From: DASQPR01 sp035713725
GTDB taxonomy: Bacteria; Actinomycetota; Actinomycetes; Mycobacteriales; Micromonosporaceae
DNA length: 24,981 nt
Reading direction: 5' to 3'
Assembly (NCBI GenBank): GCA_035713725.1
Contig: DASTMZ010000097.1
Coordinates: 1 to 24,981 of the forward strand
The notes under the pieces were generated by a model. That model ran no database searches and was not told where the DNA came from. It saw only the letters and a program-made list of their open reading frames with translations. This document shows positions 7,270-14,367 of the stretch, in pieces. A program made the translations under genes and the position numbers. The stretch's first letter is position 1, and each line of letters begins with the position of its first letter.

Positions 7270-7863
7270 GTGTACGAAGGTGCCCTCCAGGATCTGATCG
7301 ACGAACTCGGCCGGCTGCCCGGCATCGGCCCGAAAGGCGCACAGCGGATCGCGTTCTACCTGCTGTCCGCGGACGCCGTCGACGTGAAGCGGCTCGCGAG
7401 CGTGCTCACCCGCGTGAAGGATCAGGTGCGGTTCTGCGCGACGTGTTTCAACGTCGCCGAGCAGGAGCAGTGCCGGATCTGCCGTGACCCGCGCCGCATC
7501 GGCGACGTGTTGTGCGTCGTCGAGGAGCCCAAGGACGTGGTCGCCGTCGAGCGCACCGGCGAGTTTCGCGGTCGCTACCACGTGCTCGGCGGAGCGATCA
7601 ACCCGCTTGAGGGCATCGGTCCGGACAACCTGCGCATCCGCGAACTCATGGCGCGACTCGCCGGCGGCGAGGTCACCGAACTCATCCTGGCCACCGACCC
7701 GAACACCGAGGGCGAGGCCACCGCGACATATCTCGCGCTGTTGGTCAAACCAATGGGCATCGCCGTCACGCGGCTCGCGAGCGGGCTCCCGGTCGGCGGC
7801 GATCTCGAATACGCCGACGAAATCACGCTCGGGCGGGCGTTCGAGGGGCGACGCGCACTCTAG
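7270..7863 (+). CDS. recR: Recombination mediator RecR
   Basis: 197 residues, the normal RecR length. RecR works with RecO (and RecF) to load RecA onto gapped single-stranded DNA. It has an N-terminal helix-hairpin-helix (GRLPGIGPKGAQRIAFYLL, about 14-32), a four-Cys zinc finger (C56, C59, C68, C71), a Toprim domain starting at LCVVEEPKDV (about 81-90), and a C-terminal Walker-B-like region ending in EYADEITLGRAFEGRR. The GTG start one base after the ybaB stop indicates a shared transcript. Confidence 0.97.
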   Translation: MYEGALQDLIDELGRLPGIGPKGAQRIAFYLLSADAVDVKRLASVLTRVKDQVRFCATCFNVAEQEQCRICRDPRRIGDVLCVVEEPKDVVAVERTGEFRGRYHVLGGAINPLEGIGPDNLRIRELMARLAGGEVTELILATDPNTEGEATATYLALLVKPMGIAVTRLASGLPVGGDLEYADEITLGRAFEGRRAL

Positions 7864-8077
7864 CCAAAGGTTGCGACCTCGGTCGATCCGGGCACGATAG
7901 ATTGCGCCTCCATCACGACGCGGGCTTCCTTTGATTACGGTGCCCAGCGGGTCTTGACTCAGCGCACAGACCCGACAAAGGTGCGTTTAACTAACCCGGG
8001 CCGTGTCAGTGTCGCGCGCTTGTACGTAGTGGGCTGTCACACGCACCTCGGTCGACCGGTACGGAAGGCGAGGCCTC
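7864..8077 (+). promoter_or_regulatory. Intergenic region likely holding the ABC operon promoter
   Basis: This 214-bp gap separates recR from the transporter operon. TTGCGA (7871-7876) with CGATAG (7895-7900, 18-bp spacer) and TTGACT (7954-7959) are promoter-like pieces. None is decisive and I cannot choose between them. Confidence 0.25.
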
Positions 8078-9082
8078 ATGACAGTCGGGCCAGACGTGGT
8101 GTCGCCCACGTCGCCGATCGGTGATCCGGAGGCCGTGCTCAGTGGCGCGGGTTCAGCCCGCATCGAGGGCCGTTCACTTGGCCGCATCGCGTGGACTCGA
8201 CTGAAGCGCGACCGCGTGGCGATGGCCGGCGGCGCGGTCGTGCTGTTCCTGGTGTTCGTCGCGATCTTCGCGCCGCTCATCGTGAAGGTGCTCGGCCACC
8301 CGCCCAACGACTACAACAATGACCTGATCGATCCGAACCTTGGCGGCTTGCCGAAGGGTTCGCTCGGCGGCATCAGCGGCGATCATCTGCTCGGCGTGGT
8401 GCCGGTCAGCGGCCGGGATCTGTTCAGTCGCATCGTGTACGGCGCGCGAGTGTCGCTGACCGTGGCATTCCTCGCCTCAGTGGTGTCCGTCGTCATCGGC
8501 GGAGTCCTTGGCGTCGTCGCCGGCTACTTCGGCGGCATCATCGACGCCGCGATCAGCCGCCTCATGGACCTGCTACTCGCCTTCCCGCAACTGCTGTTCA
8601 CGATCGCGCTCGTCTCCGTAGTGCCGAACAAGTTGTTCTTCCTCACCGGCACGGTCGAGCGGATGGCCGTACTGATCATGGTCATCGGTTTCTTCGGCTG
8701 GCCGTACATCGGCCGCATCATTCGCGGTCAAACGCTCTCATTGCGCGAACGCGAGTTCATCGATGCCAGCCGCAGCCTCGGCGCGACCAGCTTCCGCGTG
8801 GTCTTCAAGGAACTGTTGCCGAACCTGGTGGCACCGATTCTGGTTTACGCCACGCTCGTCATCCCGACCAACATCCTGACCGAGGCGGCGCTCGACTTCC
8901 TCAGCGTCGGTGTGCAACCGCCAACGGCGTCCTGGGGTCAGATGTTCAACGACTCGCTCCAGTTCTACCAGTTCGACCCGATGTACATGATCATCCCTGG
9001 CGCCACCATCTTCATTTGCGTGCTCGCGTTCAACCTCTTCGGCGACGGCCTACGGGACGCTCTCGATCCCAAGTCCCGCTGA
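8078..9082 (+). CDS. Peptide ABC transporter permease, DppC/OppC type
   Basis: 334 residues. It has one N-terminal membrane helix after a cytoplasmic tail of about 45 residues (VAMAGGAVVLFLVFVAIFAPL), an external segment with DHLLG..GRDLFSRIVYGARVSL (the OppC_N signature), then a binding-protein-dependent transport domain with four or five helices. The cytoplasmic EAA loop that contacts the ATPases is EREFIDASRSLGATSFRVVF, and the end DGLRDALDPK is typical. ATG at 8078 follows GGAAGGCGAGG (8062-8072). It pairs with the DppB-type permease at 11028-12029. Here the DppC-type permease comes first, before the binding protein. Confidence 0.93.
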   Translation: MTVGPDVVSPTSPIGDPEAVLSGAGSARIEGRSLGRIAWTRLKRDRVAMAGGAVVLFLVFVAIFAPLIVKVLGHPPNDYNNDLIDPNLGGLPKGSLGGISGDHLLGVVPVSGRDLFSRIVYGARVSLTVAFLASVVSVVIGGVLGVVAGYFGGIIDAAISRLMDLLLAFPQLLFTIALVSVVPNKLFFLTGTVERMAVLIMVIGFFGWPYIGRIIRGQTLSLREREFIDASRSLGATSFRVVFKELLPNLVAPILVYATLVIPTNILTEAALDFLSVGVQPPTASWGQMFNDSLQFYQFDPMYMIIPGATIFICVLAFNLFGDGLRDALDPKSR

Positions 9083-9113
9083 TCATCGATATCCCTTGCG
9101 CCCGATACCCAAC

Positions 9114-9135
9114 GCGGTCCGTTCGCTCGGACCGC
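9114..9135 (+). promoter_or_regulatory. Hairpin just upstream of the binding-protein ribosome site
   Basis: GCGGTCCG (9114-9121) pairs perfectly with CGGACCGC (9128-9135) around a 6-base loop. It ends six bases before the AGGAGG Shine-Dalgarno (9142-9147) of the binding-protein gene. It could protect the mRNA 5' end after processing or be an operator. Confidence 0.55.
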
Positions 9136-9152
9136 ACGTGAAGGAGGAGAAG

Positions 9153-10919
9153 GTGTTACACAAACGAAGGGCGATCGTGGGTACCGCGATCGTCGCTGTC
9201 TTGGGGTTGGTCGCTGCATGCGGCACCAGCAAGTCACCGGGTAGCACTAGCACGCCGAAGAGTGCTGGGTTTAACGCGGCGCTCGGGAAGATCGTCAACC
9301 CGTCCGACGTCAAGGGCGGCACGCTCCAGTTGTGGTCGTCTCAGGACGCCGACAGCTGGGACCCGGCGGTGACGTATTACGCGTTCGGCTGGAACATGAA
9401 CCAGCTCTACACGCGCACACTCGTCAGCTACCCGGCCACTCCTGGCCCGGCGGGCACGCAGTTGGTGCCAGACCTCGCCACGGCGATGCCAACCATCTCC
9501 GACGGTGGCAAGACCTACACGTTCAAGATGCGCAGCGGACTGAAGTTCGACGACGGCGAAGCGATCACGTCGAAGTCCGTGAAGTACGGCATCGAGCGCA
9601 TCTTCGCGCAGGACGTCATTCCGGGCGGACCGGTCTACCTGATCAGCCAGCTCGACCAGGGCCAGAACTACCCCGGACCGTATAAGGACACGAGCCCTGA
9701 CAAGCTCGGCCTCAAGTCGGTCGAGACCCCCGACGACACCACGATCATCTTCCACCTGGCGCAGCCATTCGCGGACTTCCCCTATTTGCTCGCGATGCCA
9801 GGTGCCGGCCCGGTGCCGCAGGACAAGGACACCGGTAAGAACTACGGACTGAAGCCGTCGTCGTCGGGCCCGTACGTCATCTCCCAGTACGACCCGAACC
9901 ACAAGGTCATCTTTACGCGCAACAAGTACTGGGACGCGTCGAGCGACCCGATCCGCAAGGCGCTGCCGAACGAGATCGACGTGACCATCACGTCGAACGC
10001 TGACGACCTCGACTCGCGTCTGCTCGCCGGCACGGCCGACCTCGACATCGGTCAGGTTGGCGTGCAGAACACCGCGCGGATCAAGATCCTGCAGAACCCG
10101 GCGCTGAAGGCCAACACGGACGACCCGGTGACCGGCTTCATCCGGTACATCGCGATGTCGACCAAGGTGGCTCCGCTCGACAACGTGAACTGCCGCAAGG
10201 CCGTCATCTACGCGGCGGACTACACGGCGATGCAGACGGCGCGCGGTGGCCCGACGGCCGGCGCGATCGCCACGAGCATGTTGCCGAGCAACATCGCCGG
10301 ATACGAGAAGGACTACGACCCGTACGGCACCGCTCAGGGAGCGCCACAGCCGGACAAGGCCAAGGCGGCACTCGCCGCGTGCGGCCACCCGGGTGGCTTC
10401 TCGACCACGATTGCGGTCCGCAACAACAAGCCGCAGGAAGTTGCCACCGCAGAGGCGCTGCAAGCGTCGCTCGCCAAGGTGGGCATCAAGGTCAACCTGT
10501 ACCAGTACGACGGCAAGCTGATCTCGTCCGTCGTCGGTTCACCGGCGAACGTGCACAAGAACGGCTATGGCCTGATCGTGGCCGGCTGGGGTGCCGACTG
10601 GCAGTCCGGCTATGGCTTCCTTCAGCCGCTCGTCGACGGCAGCGTGATCCTGCCGACCGGCAACAACAACTTCTCCGAGGTCAACGACCCGACGATCAAC
10701 GGCGACTTCGCGAAGGCGGCTCAGGAGACCGACCCGACGAAGGCGGCTTCGATCTACACGGAGATCAACCACCGCGTGATGGACCTGGCGCTTTACATTC
10801 CCGTCACGATGGACCAAGCGCTCAACTACCGGAACCCGCGACTGACGAACGTGTTCGTCAGCAATGCCTTTGGAATGGTCGACTTCCAGGCACTGGGCAT
10901 CGCGGGCGGCGGCAAGTAA
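9153..10919 (+). CDS. Peptide ABC transporter substrate-binding lipoprotein (SBP family 5)
   Basis: 588 residues. A signal peptide with basic start (LHKRR), hydrophobic core and lipobox VAAC puts the lipidated Cys at residue 23, so the mature protein is anchored outside the membrane. The body follows family-5 binding proteins (OppA/DppA/BldKB-like): LVPDLATAMPTISDGGKTYTF, LKFDDGEAITSKSVKYGIER, and a C-terminal lobe with AQETDPTKAASIYTEINHRVMD. It captures oligopeptides or similar ligands for the two permeases. The GTG at 9153 is chosen because AAGGAGGAGAAG stands immediately before it and the signal peptide begins there; an upstream ATG at 9096 would add 19 residues that spoil the signal peptide. 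Confidence 0.94.
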   Translation: MLHKRRAIVGTAIVAVLGLVAACGTSKSPGSTSTPKSAGFNAALGKIVNPSDVKGGTLQLWSSQDADSWDPAVTYYAFGWNMNQLYTRTLVSYPATPGPAGTQLVPDLATAMPTISDGGKTYTFKMRSGLKFDDGEAITSKSVKYGIERIFAQDVIPGGPVYLISQLDQGQNYPGPYKDTSPDKLGLKSVETPDDTTIIFHLAQPFADFPYLLAMPGAGPVPQDKDTGKNYGLKPSSSGPYVISQYDPNHKVIFTRNKYWDASSDPIRKALPNEIDVTITSNADDLDSRLLAGTADLDIGQVGVQNTARIKILQNPALKANTDDPVTGFIRYIAMSTKVAPLDNVNCRKAVIYAADYTAMQTARGGPTAGAIATSMLPSNIAGYEKDYDPYGTAQGAPQPDKAKAALAACGHPGGFSTTIAVRNNKPQEVATAEALQASLAKVGIKVNLYQYDGKLISSVVGSPANVHKNGYGLIVAGWGADWQSGYGFLQPLVDGSVILPTGNNNFSEVNDPTINGDFAKAAQETDPTKAASIYTEINHRVMDLALYIPVTMDQALNYRNPRLTNVFVSNAFGMVDFQALGIAGGGK

Positions 10920-10980
10920 GCAACCCCCAACCAATTGGTCTAGTCGCCCAGCGGCGGTGAGGCCACCTAACCGATAATCG

Positions 10981-11008
10981 CAGGTCCCCGGCCTCGGCCG
11001 GGGGCCTG
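10981..11008 (+). terminator. Strong GC hairpin between binding-protein and permease genes
   Basis: CAGGTCCCCGGC and the mirrored GCCGGGGGCCTG make a 12-bp stem with one G-U pair and a CTCG loop. No T-tract follows and the next gene's GGAGG is five bases on. Such hairpins behind binding-protein genes often act as partial terminators or 3' stabilisers that keep the binding protein more abundant than the membrane subunits. Confidence 0.65.
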
Positions 11009-11027
11009 CGACCGGAGGCCGATCGTT

Positions 11028-12029
11028 GTGTTCGCATATATCGTCAGGCGCCTCATCAGCGTCGTCATCACGCTCCTGGTGACCACGCTGGTGACGTTCG
11101 GCGTGTTCTTCATGGTTCCGAAGATCACTGGTAGCGACCCGGCGTTCCTCTACATCGGCAAAGTGACCTCGCCCGAGGCCATCGAGGGCGTACGCAAGAA
11201 GTACGGCCTCGACGAGCCCGTGTTCGAGCAGTACGGCAAGTTCGTGGCGGGCATCGTTGTCGGTCGCGACTACAACAACGGACCAGATAAGACACACTGC
11301 CCGGCACCGTGTTTCGGCTACTCGTTCAAGACCGATCAGCAGGTGTGGTCGCTGTTGATGCGTGACCTGCCGGTGACCGGTTCACTGGCGGCCGGCGCCG
11401 CGGTGCTGTGGTTGATCGGCGGCGTCGCCACCGGTGTGATCTCGGCATTACGCCGGGGCACCGTGGTGGACAGATCCGTGATGGTCACCGCGCTGACCGG
11501 GGTATCCCTGCCGGTGTACTTCACCGGAACGGTATCGGTGCTGCTATTCACCTACTCGTTGCACTGGTTACCGGACCCCACGTGGACACCGATCACGGTG
11601 AGCCCGTGGGGATGGTTCGAGAATTTGATCCTGCCATGGGTGACGCTCGCGTTCTTGTTCGCCGCGACCTATGCCCGTCTGACGCGGGCGGTGATGCTGG
11701 AGACGATGAACGAGGACTACATACGAACGGCGCGGTCCAAGGGATTGCCGGAACGAACGGTCGTCGGCAAGCACGCGATGCGGGCGGTAGCCACCCCGAT
11801 CCTGACCGTCTTCGGTCTGGACCTCGGCGGCCTGCTCGGCGGCGCGTTGCTGACCGAGCATGTGTTCAACCTGCCGGGGCTCGGCCAGGAGGCGTATAAC
11901 GCGATCACCGCGAGCGACCTGCCGGTGATCCTGGGCGTGACCATGTTCGCGGCATTCTTCATCGTGGTCGCGAACCTGATCGTCGACCTGCTCTACACGG
12001 TCGTGGATCCGCGGGTGAGGCTCGGATGA
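11028..12029 (+). CDS. Peptide ABC transporter permease, DppB/OppB type
   Basis: 333 residues. The start FAYIVRRLISVVITLLVTTLVTF is the N-terminal helix typical of DppB, followed by the GSDPAFLYIGKVTSPEAIEGVRKKYGLDEPVFEQY external segment and five more helices. The EAA loop is NEDYIRTARSKGLPERTVVGKHA, and the end LIVDLLYTVVDPRVRLG is a family signature. GTG at 11028 follows CGGAGG (11013-11018) at nine bases. An insert of about 20 residues around NNGPDKTHCPAPCFGYSFKT, with two Cys, lies in the external segment, so a disulfide is possible. The stop overlaps the next start (ATGA). Confidence 0.94.
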   Translation: MFAYIVRRLISVVITLLVTTLVTFGVFFMVPKITGSDPAFLYIGKVTSPEAIEGVRKKYGLDEPVFEQYGKFVAGIVVGRDYNNGPDKTHCPAPCFGYSFKTDQQVWSLLMRDLPVTGSLAAGAAVLWLIGGVATGVISALRRGTVVDRSVMVTALTGVSLPVYFTGTVSVLLFTYSLHWLPDPTWTPITVSPWGWFENLILPWVTLAFLFAATYARLTRAVMLETMNEDYIRTARSKGLPERTVVGKHAMRAVATPILTVFGLDLGGLLGGALLTEHVFNLPGLGQEAYNAITASDLPVILGVTMFAAFFIVVANLIVDLLYTVVDPRVRLG

Positions 12030-13156
12030 CGATCGACGCTCCGCGTCCCGGCAGCGATTCAGCCGCCGCCCAGGCGACGCTCCCGCAGGCCCAACGGACC
12101 GCCGCGGCGCCGATCTCGCTCGGCGGGCCTCCGCCGTCCACGTCGTTCTTGGACGTTCGCGATCTGCGCATCCACTTCAACACCGACGACGGTCTGGTCA
12201 GGGCCGTCGACGGCGTGTCGTTCCAGCTGGAGCGCGGTAAGACGCTCGGCATCGTCGGCGAGTCCGGATCCGGCAAGAGTGTCACGAGCCTTGGCATTCT
12301 CGGGCTGCATCGCGCGACGCGATCGGCAACCGTGTCTGGCGAGGTCTGGCTGGACGGTGAGGAACTGATCGCGGCCTCAGGCGACCGGGTACGTCGGCTG
12401 CGTGGCCAGAAGATGGCCATGATCTTCCAGGACCCGCTCACGTCGATGCACCCCTACTACACCGTGGGCGCGCAGATCATCGAGGCGTATCGGGTGCATC
12501 ACCAGGTGAGCAAGGCGGAGGCGCGCAAGGTCGCGGTCGCGATGCTGGGCCGCGTCGGCATTCCGCAGCCGCACCGGCGAGTCGACGACTATCCGCACCA
12601 GTTCAGCGGCGGCATGCGGCAGCGCGCGATGATCGCGATGGCGCTGTGCTGCAATCCGGAGCTGCTGATCGCCGACGAGCCGACGACCGCGCTCGACGTC
12701 ACCGTGCAGGCGCAGATCCTCGACCTGCTCCGGGATCTCCAAGCCGAGTTCGGGTCCGCCATCATCATGATTACTCACGACCTTGGCGTGGTTGCCGAAC
12801 TGGCCGACGACATCCTGGTCATGTACGCCGGCAAGTGCGTGGAATACGGTACGGCGGTCGACCTGTTCCGCCGGCCGGAGCACCCCTACGCATGGGGTCT
12901 GCTCGGTTCGATGCCGCGGCTCGACCAGGCCGTACGGGATCGGCTCGTGCCCATCAAGGGCACCCCGCCGAGCCTGATCCAGCTGCCCAGCGGGTGCTCG
13001 TTCCATCCGCGCTGCCCACAAGTTGGCCGTGACGGCATCCCGTGCACCACCGTGGAACCGTTGCTGGCCCGGGATGTCGACCATGCGGCGGCATGTCACA
13101 TCCCGATCGCCGACCGCCGAGAGATTTTCGCCAACGAGATCAGCCCGGCGCTGTAG
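12026..13156 (+). CDS. Peptide ABC transporter ATP-binding protein, DppD/OppD type
   Basis: 376 residues. After a Pro/Ala-rich stretch of about 40 residues come Walker A GESGSGKS (78-85), the Q-loop IFQDPLTSMHPYYTVG, signature FSGGMRQRAMIA, Walker B LLIADEPTTALD and the switch His in ITHDLGVVAEL. The C-terminal oligopeptide-transporter extension with GCSFHPRCPQ carries the cysteines that in some family members bind an iron-sulfur cluster. It energises uptake together with the next gene product. ATG overlaps the stop of the permease gene by four bases, so translation is coupled. Confidence 0.95.
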   Translation: MTIDAPRPGSDSAAAQATLPQAQRTAAAPISLGGPPPSTSFLDVRDLRIHFNTDDGLVRAVDGVSFQLERGKTLGIVGESGSGKSVTSLGILGLHRATRSATVSGEVWLDGEELIAASGDRVRRLRGQKMAMIFQDPLTSMHPYYTVGAQIIEAYRVHHQVSKAEARKVAVAMLGRVGIPQPHRRVDDYPHQFSGGMRQRAMIAMALCCNPELLIADEPTTALDVTVQAQILDLLRDLQAEFGSAIIMITHDLGVVAELADDILVMYAGKCVEYGTAVDLFRRPEHPYAWGLLGSMPRLDQAVRDRLVPIKGTPPSLIQLPSGCSFHPRCPQVGRDGIPCTTVEPLLARDVDHAAACHIPIADRREIFANEISPAL

Positions 13157-13191
13157 CCGGCGACCCGGTCCGGCGCCCCGAAGGAGACCCC

Positions 13192-14286
13192 GTGTCGACG
13201 ACCATCGCACCGCAGACGGTGCCCCCTGGCATCGGGAGCGACAACCTGCTCGAAGTGAGCGGGCTCGAGAAGCACTTCCCGATCACCAAGGGCTTTCTGC
13301 GTCGCAAGATCGGTGCCGTACGGGCAGTGGACGGGATCGACTTCTCGATCCGCATCGGCGAGTCGCTCGGACTCGTGGGGGAGTCCGGGTGTGGTAAGTC
13401 GACGACCGGCCGGCTCGTGACCCGGATGCTGGAGCCGACCGGCGGGACGGTGGTGTTCGACGGCCGCGATATCACGCACCTGTCGATGTCACGGATCCGT
13501 CCGGTCCGACGCGACATCCAGTTGGTCTTCCAGGATCCGTACTCGTCGCTGAACCCACGCCACACGGTCGGCTCGATCGTCGGCGCGCCGTTCGACATCC
13601 AGCACGTACCCACCCCGCACGGCCGCAAGCACGCGGTGCAGGAGTTGCTCGAGCTCGTGGGCCTGAACCCGGAGCACTACAACCGCTATCCGCACGAGTT
13701 CTCCGGCGGTCAGCGCCAGCGCATCGGCATCGCGCGGGCGCTCGCGCTGCGGCCCAAGATGATCGTGTTGGACGAGCCGGTGTCCGCGCTCGACGTGTCC
13801 ATTCAGGCGCAGATCGTCAACCTGCTCGACGACCTGCAGGGCGAGCTCGACCTCACGTACCTGTTCATCGCGCACGACCTTTCGGTGGTACGCCACATCA
13901 GCGACCGCGTCGCCGTCATGTACCTCGGCAAAATCATCGAGGTCGCACCACGCGACGACATGTACCGCCACCCTCGGCACCCGTACACGATCGCGCTCAT
14001 GTCCGCCGTACCCGTGCCGGACCCCGACCGGCGGGACAAGGCGCAGCGCGAACGCGTGTTGCTCAAGGGCGATGTACCCAGCCCGGTCGATCCGCCGTCC
14101 GGCTGCCGCTTCCGCACACGGTGCCCAAAGTTCGCGAACGAACTCACCGATTCTGATCGCGAGAAGTGCATAAACGTGGAGCCGCCGCTCGCGACGTACG
14201 CCAGCGCGCATACCGTCGCGTGTCACTACCCAGTGGCCGACAACGAGGACATGCGGGTCAAGCGACCGACAGCAGCCGTGTCGTGA
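13192..14286 (+). CDS. Peptide ABC transporter ATP-binding protein, DppF/OppF type
   Basis: 364 residues. Motifs in order: Walker A GESGCGKST, Q-loop VFQDPYSSLNPRHTVG, signature FSGGQRQRIGIARAL, Walker B MIVLDEPVSALD, switch His in IAHDLSVVRHI, and the C-terminal GCRFRTRCPKF extension. It is the partner ATPase of the preceding protein; OppD/OppF-type heterodimers drive the two permeases. The GTG at 13192 is chosen over an upstream in-frame ATG (13042) because AAGGAG (13181-13186) is five bases away and the upstream frame overlaps the previous gene with unrelated sequence. It is the last gene of the operon, followed by a terminator. Confidence 0.95.
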   Translation: MSTTIAPQTVPPGIGSDNLLEVSGLEKHFPITKGFLRRKIGAVRAVDGIDFSIRIGESLGLVGESGCGKSTTGRLVTRMLEPTGGTVVFDGRDITHLSMSRIRPVRRDIQLVFQDPYSSLNPRHTVGSIVGAPFDIQHVPTPHGRKHAVQELLELVGLNPEHYNRYPHEFSGGQRQRIGIARALALRPKMIVLDEPVSALDVSIQAQIVNLLDDLQGELDLTYLFIAHDLSVVRHISDRVAVMYLGKIIEVAPRDDMYRHPRHPYTIALMSAVPVPDPDRRDKAQRERVLLKGDVPSPVDPPSGCRFRTRCPKFANELTDSDREKCINVEPPLATYASAHTVACHYPVADNEDMRVKRPTAAVS

Positions 14287-14345
14287 TCCGCTGTGTTGGA
14301 CGATTTCGGCGGGATAGCGACCCGAATCGCCCAACACAGTGGATC
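14285..14345. terminator. Bidirectional terminator between the ABC operon and leuA
   Basis: A long inverted repeat, 14285-14309 with 14322-14345, pairs almost throughout (two mismatches and one bulge), with a 12-base loop. It overlaps the stop codon of the last ABC gene and lies 23 bases from the leuA stop on the other strand. Convergent placement supports termination from both sides. Confidence 0.72.
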
Positions 14346-14367
14346 ATGAGATCGCCACACGCGTCAG

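Noticed and set aside
9234..10463. 409-residue minus-strand open frame opposite the binding-protein gene
   Set aside because: Arg/Val-rich shadow without ribosome site or motif.
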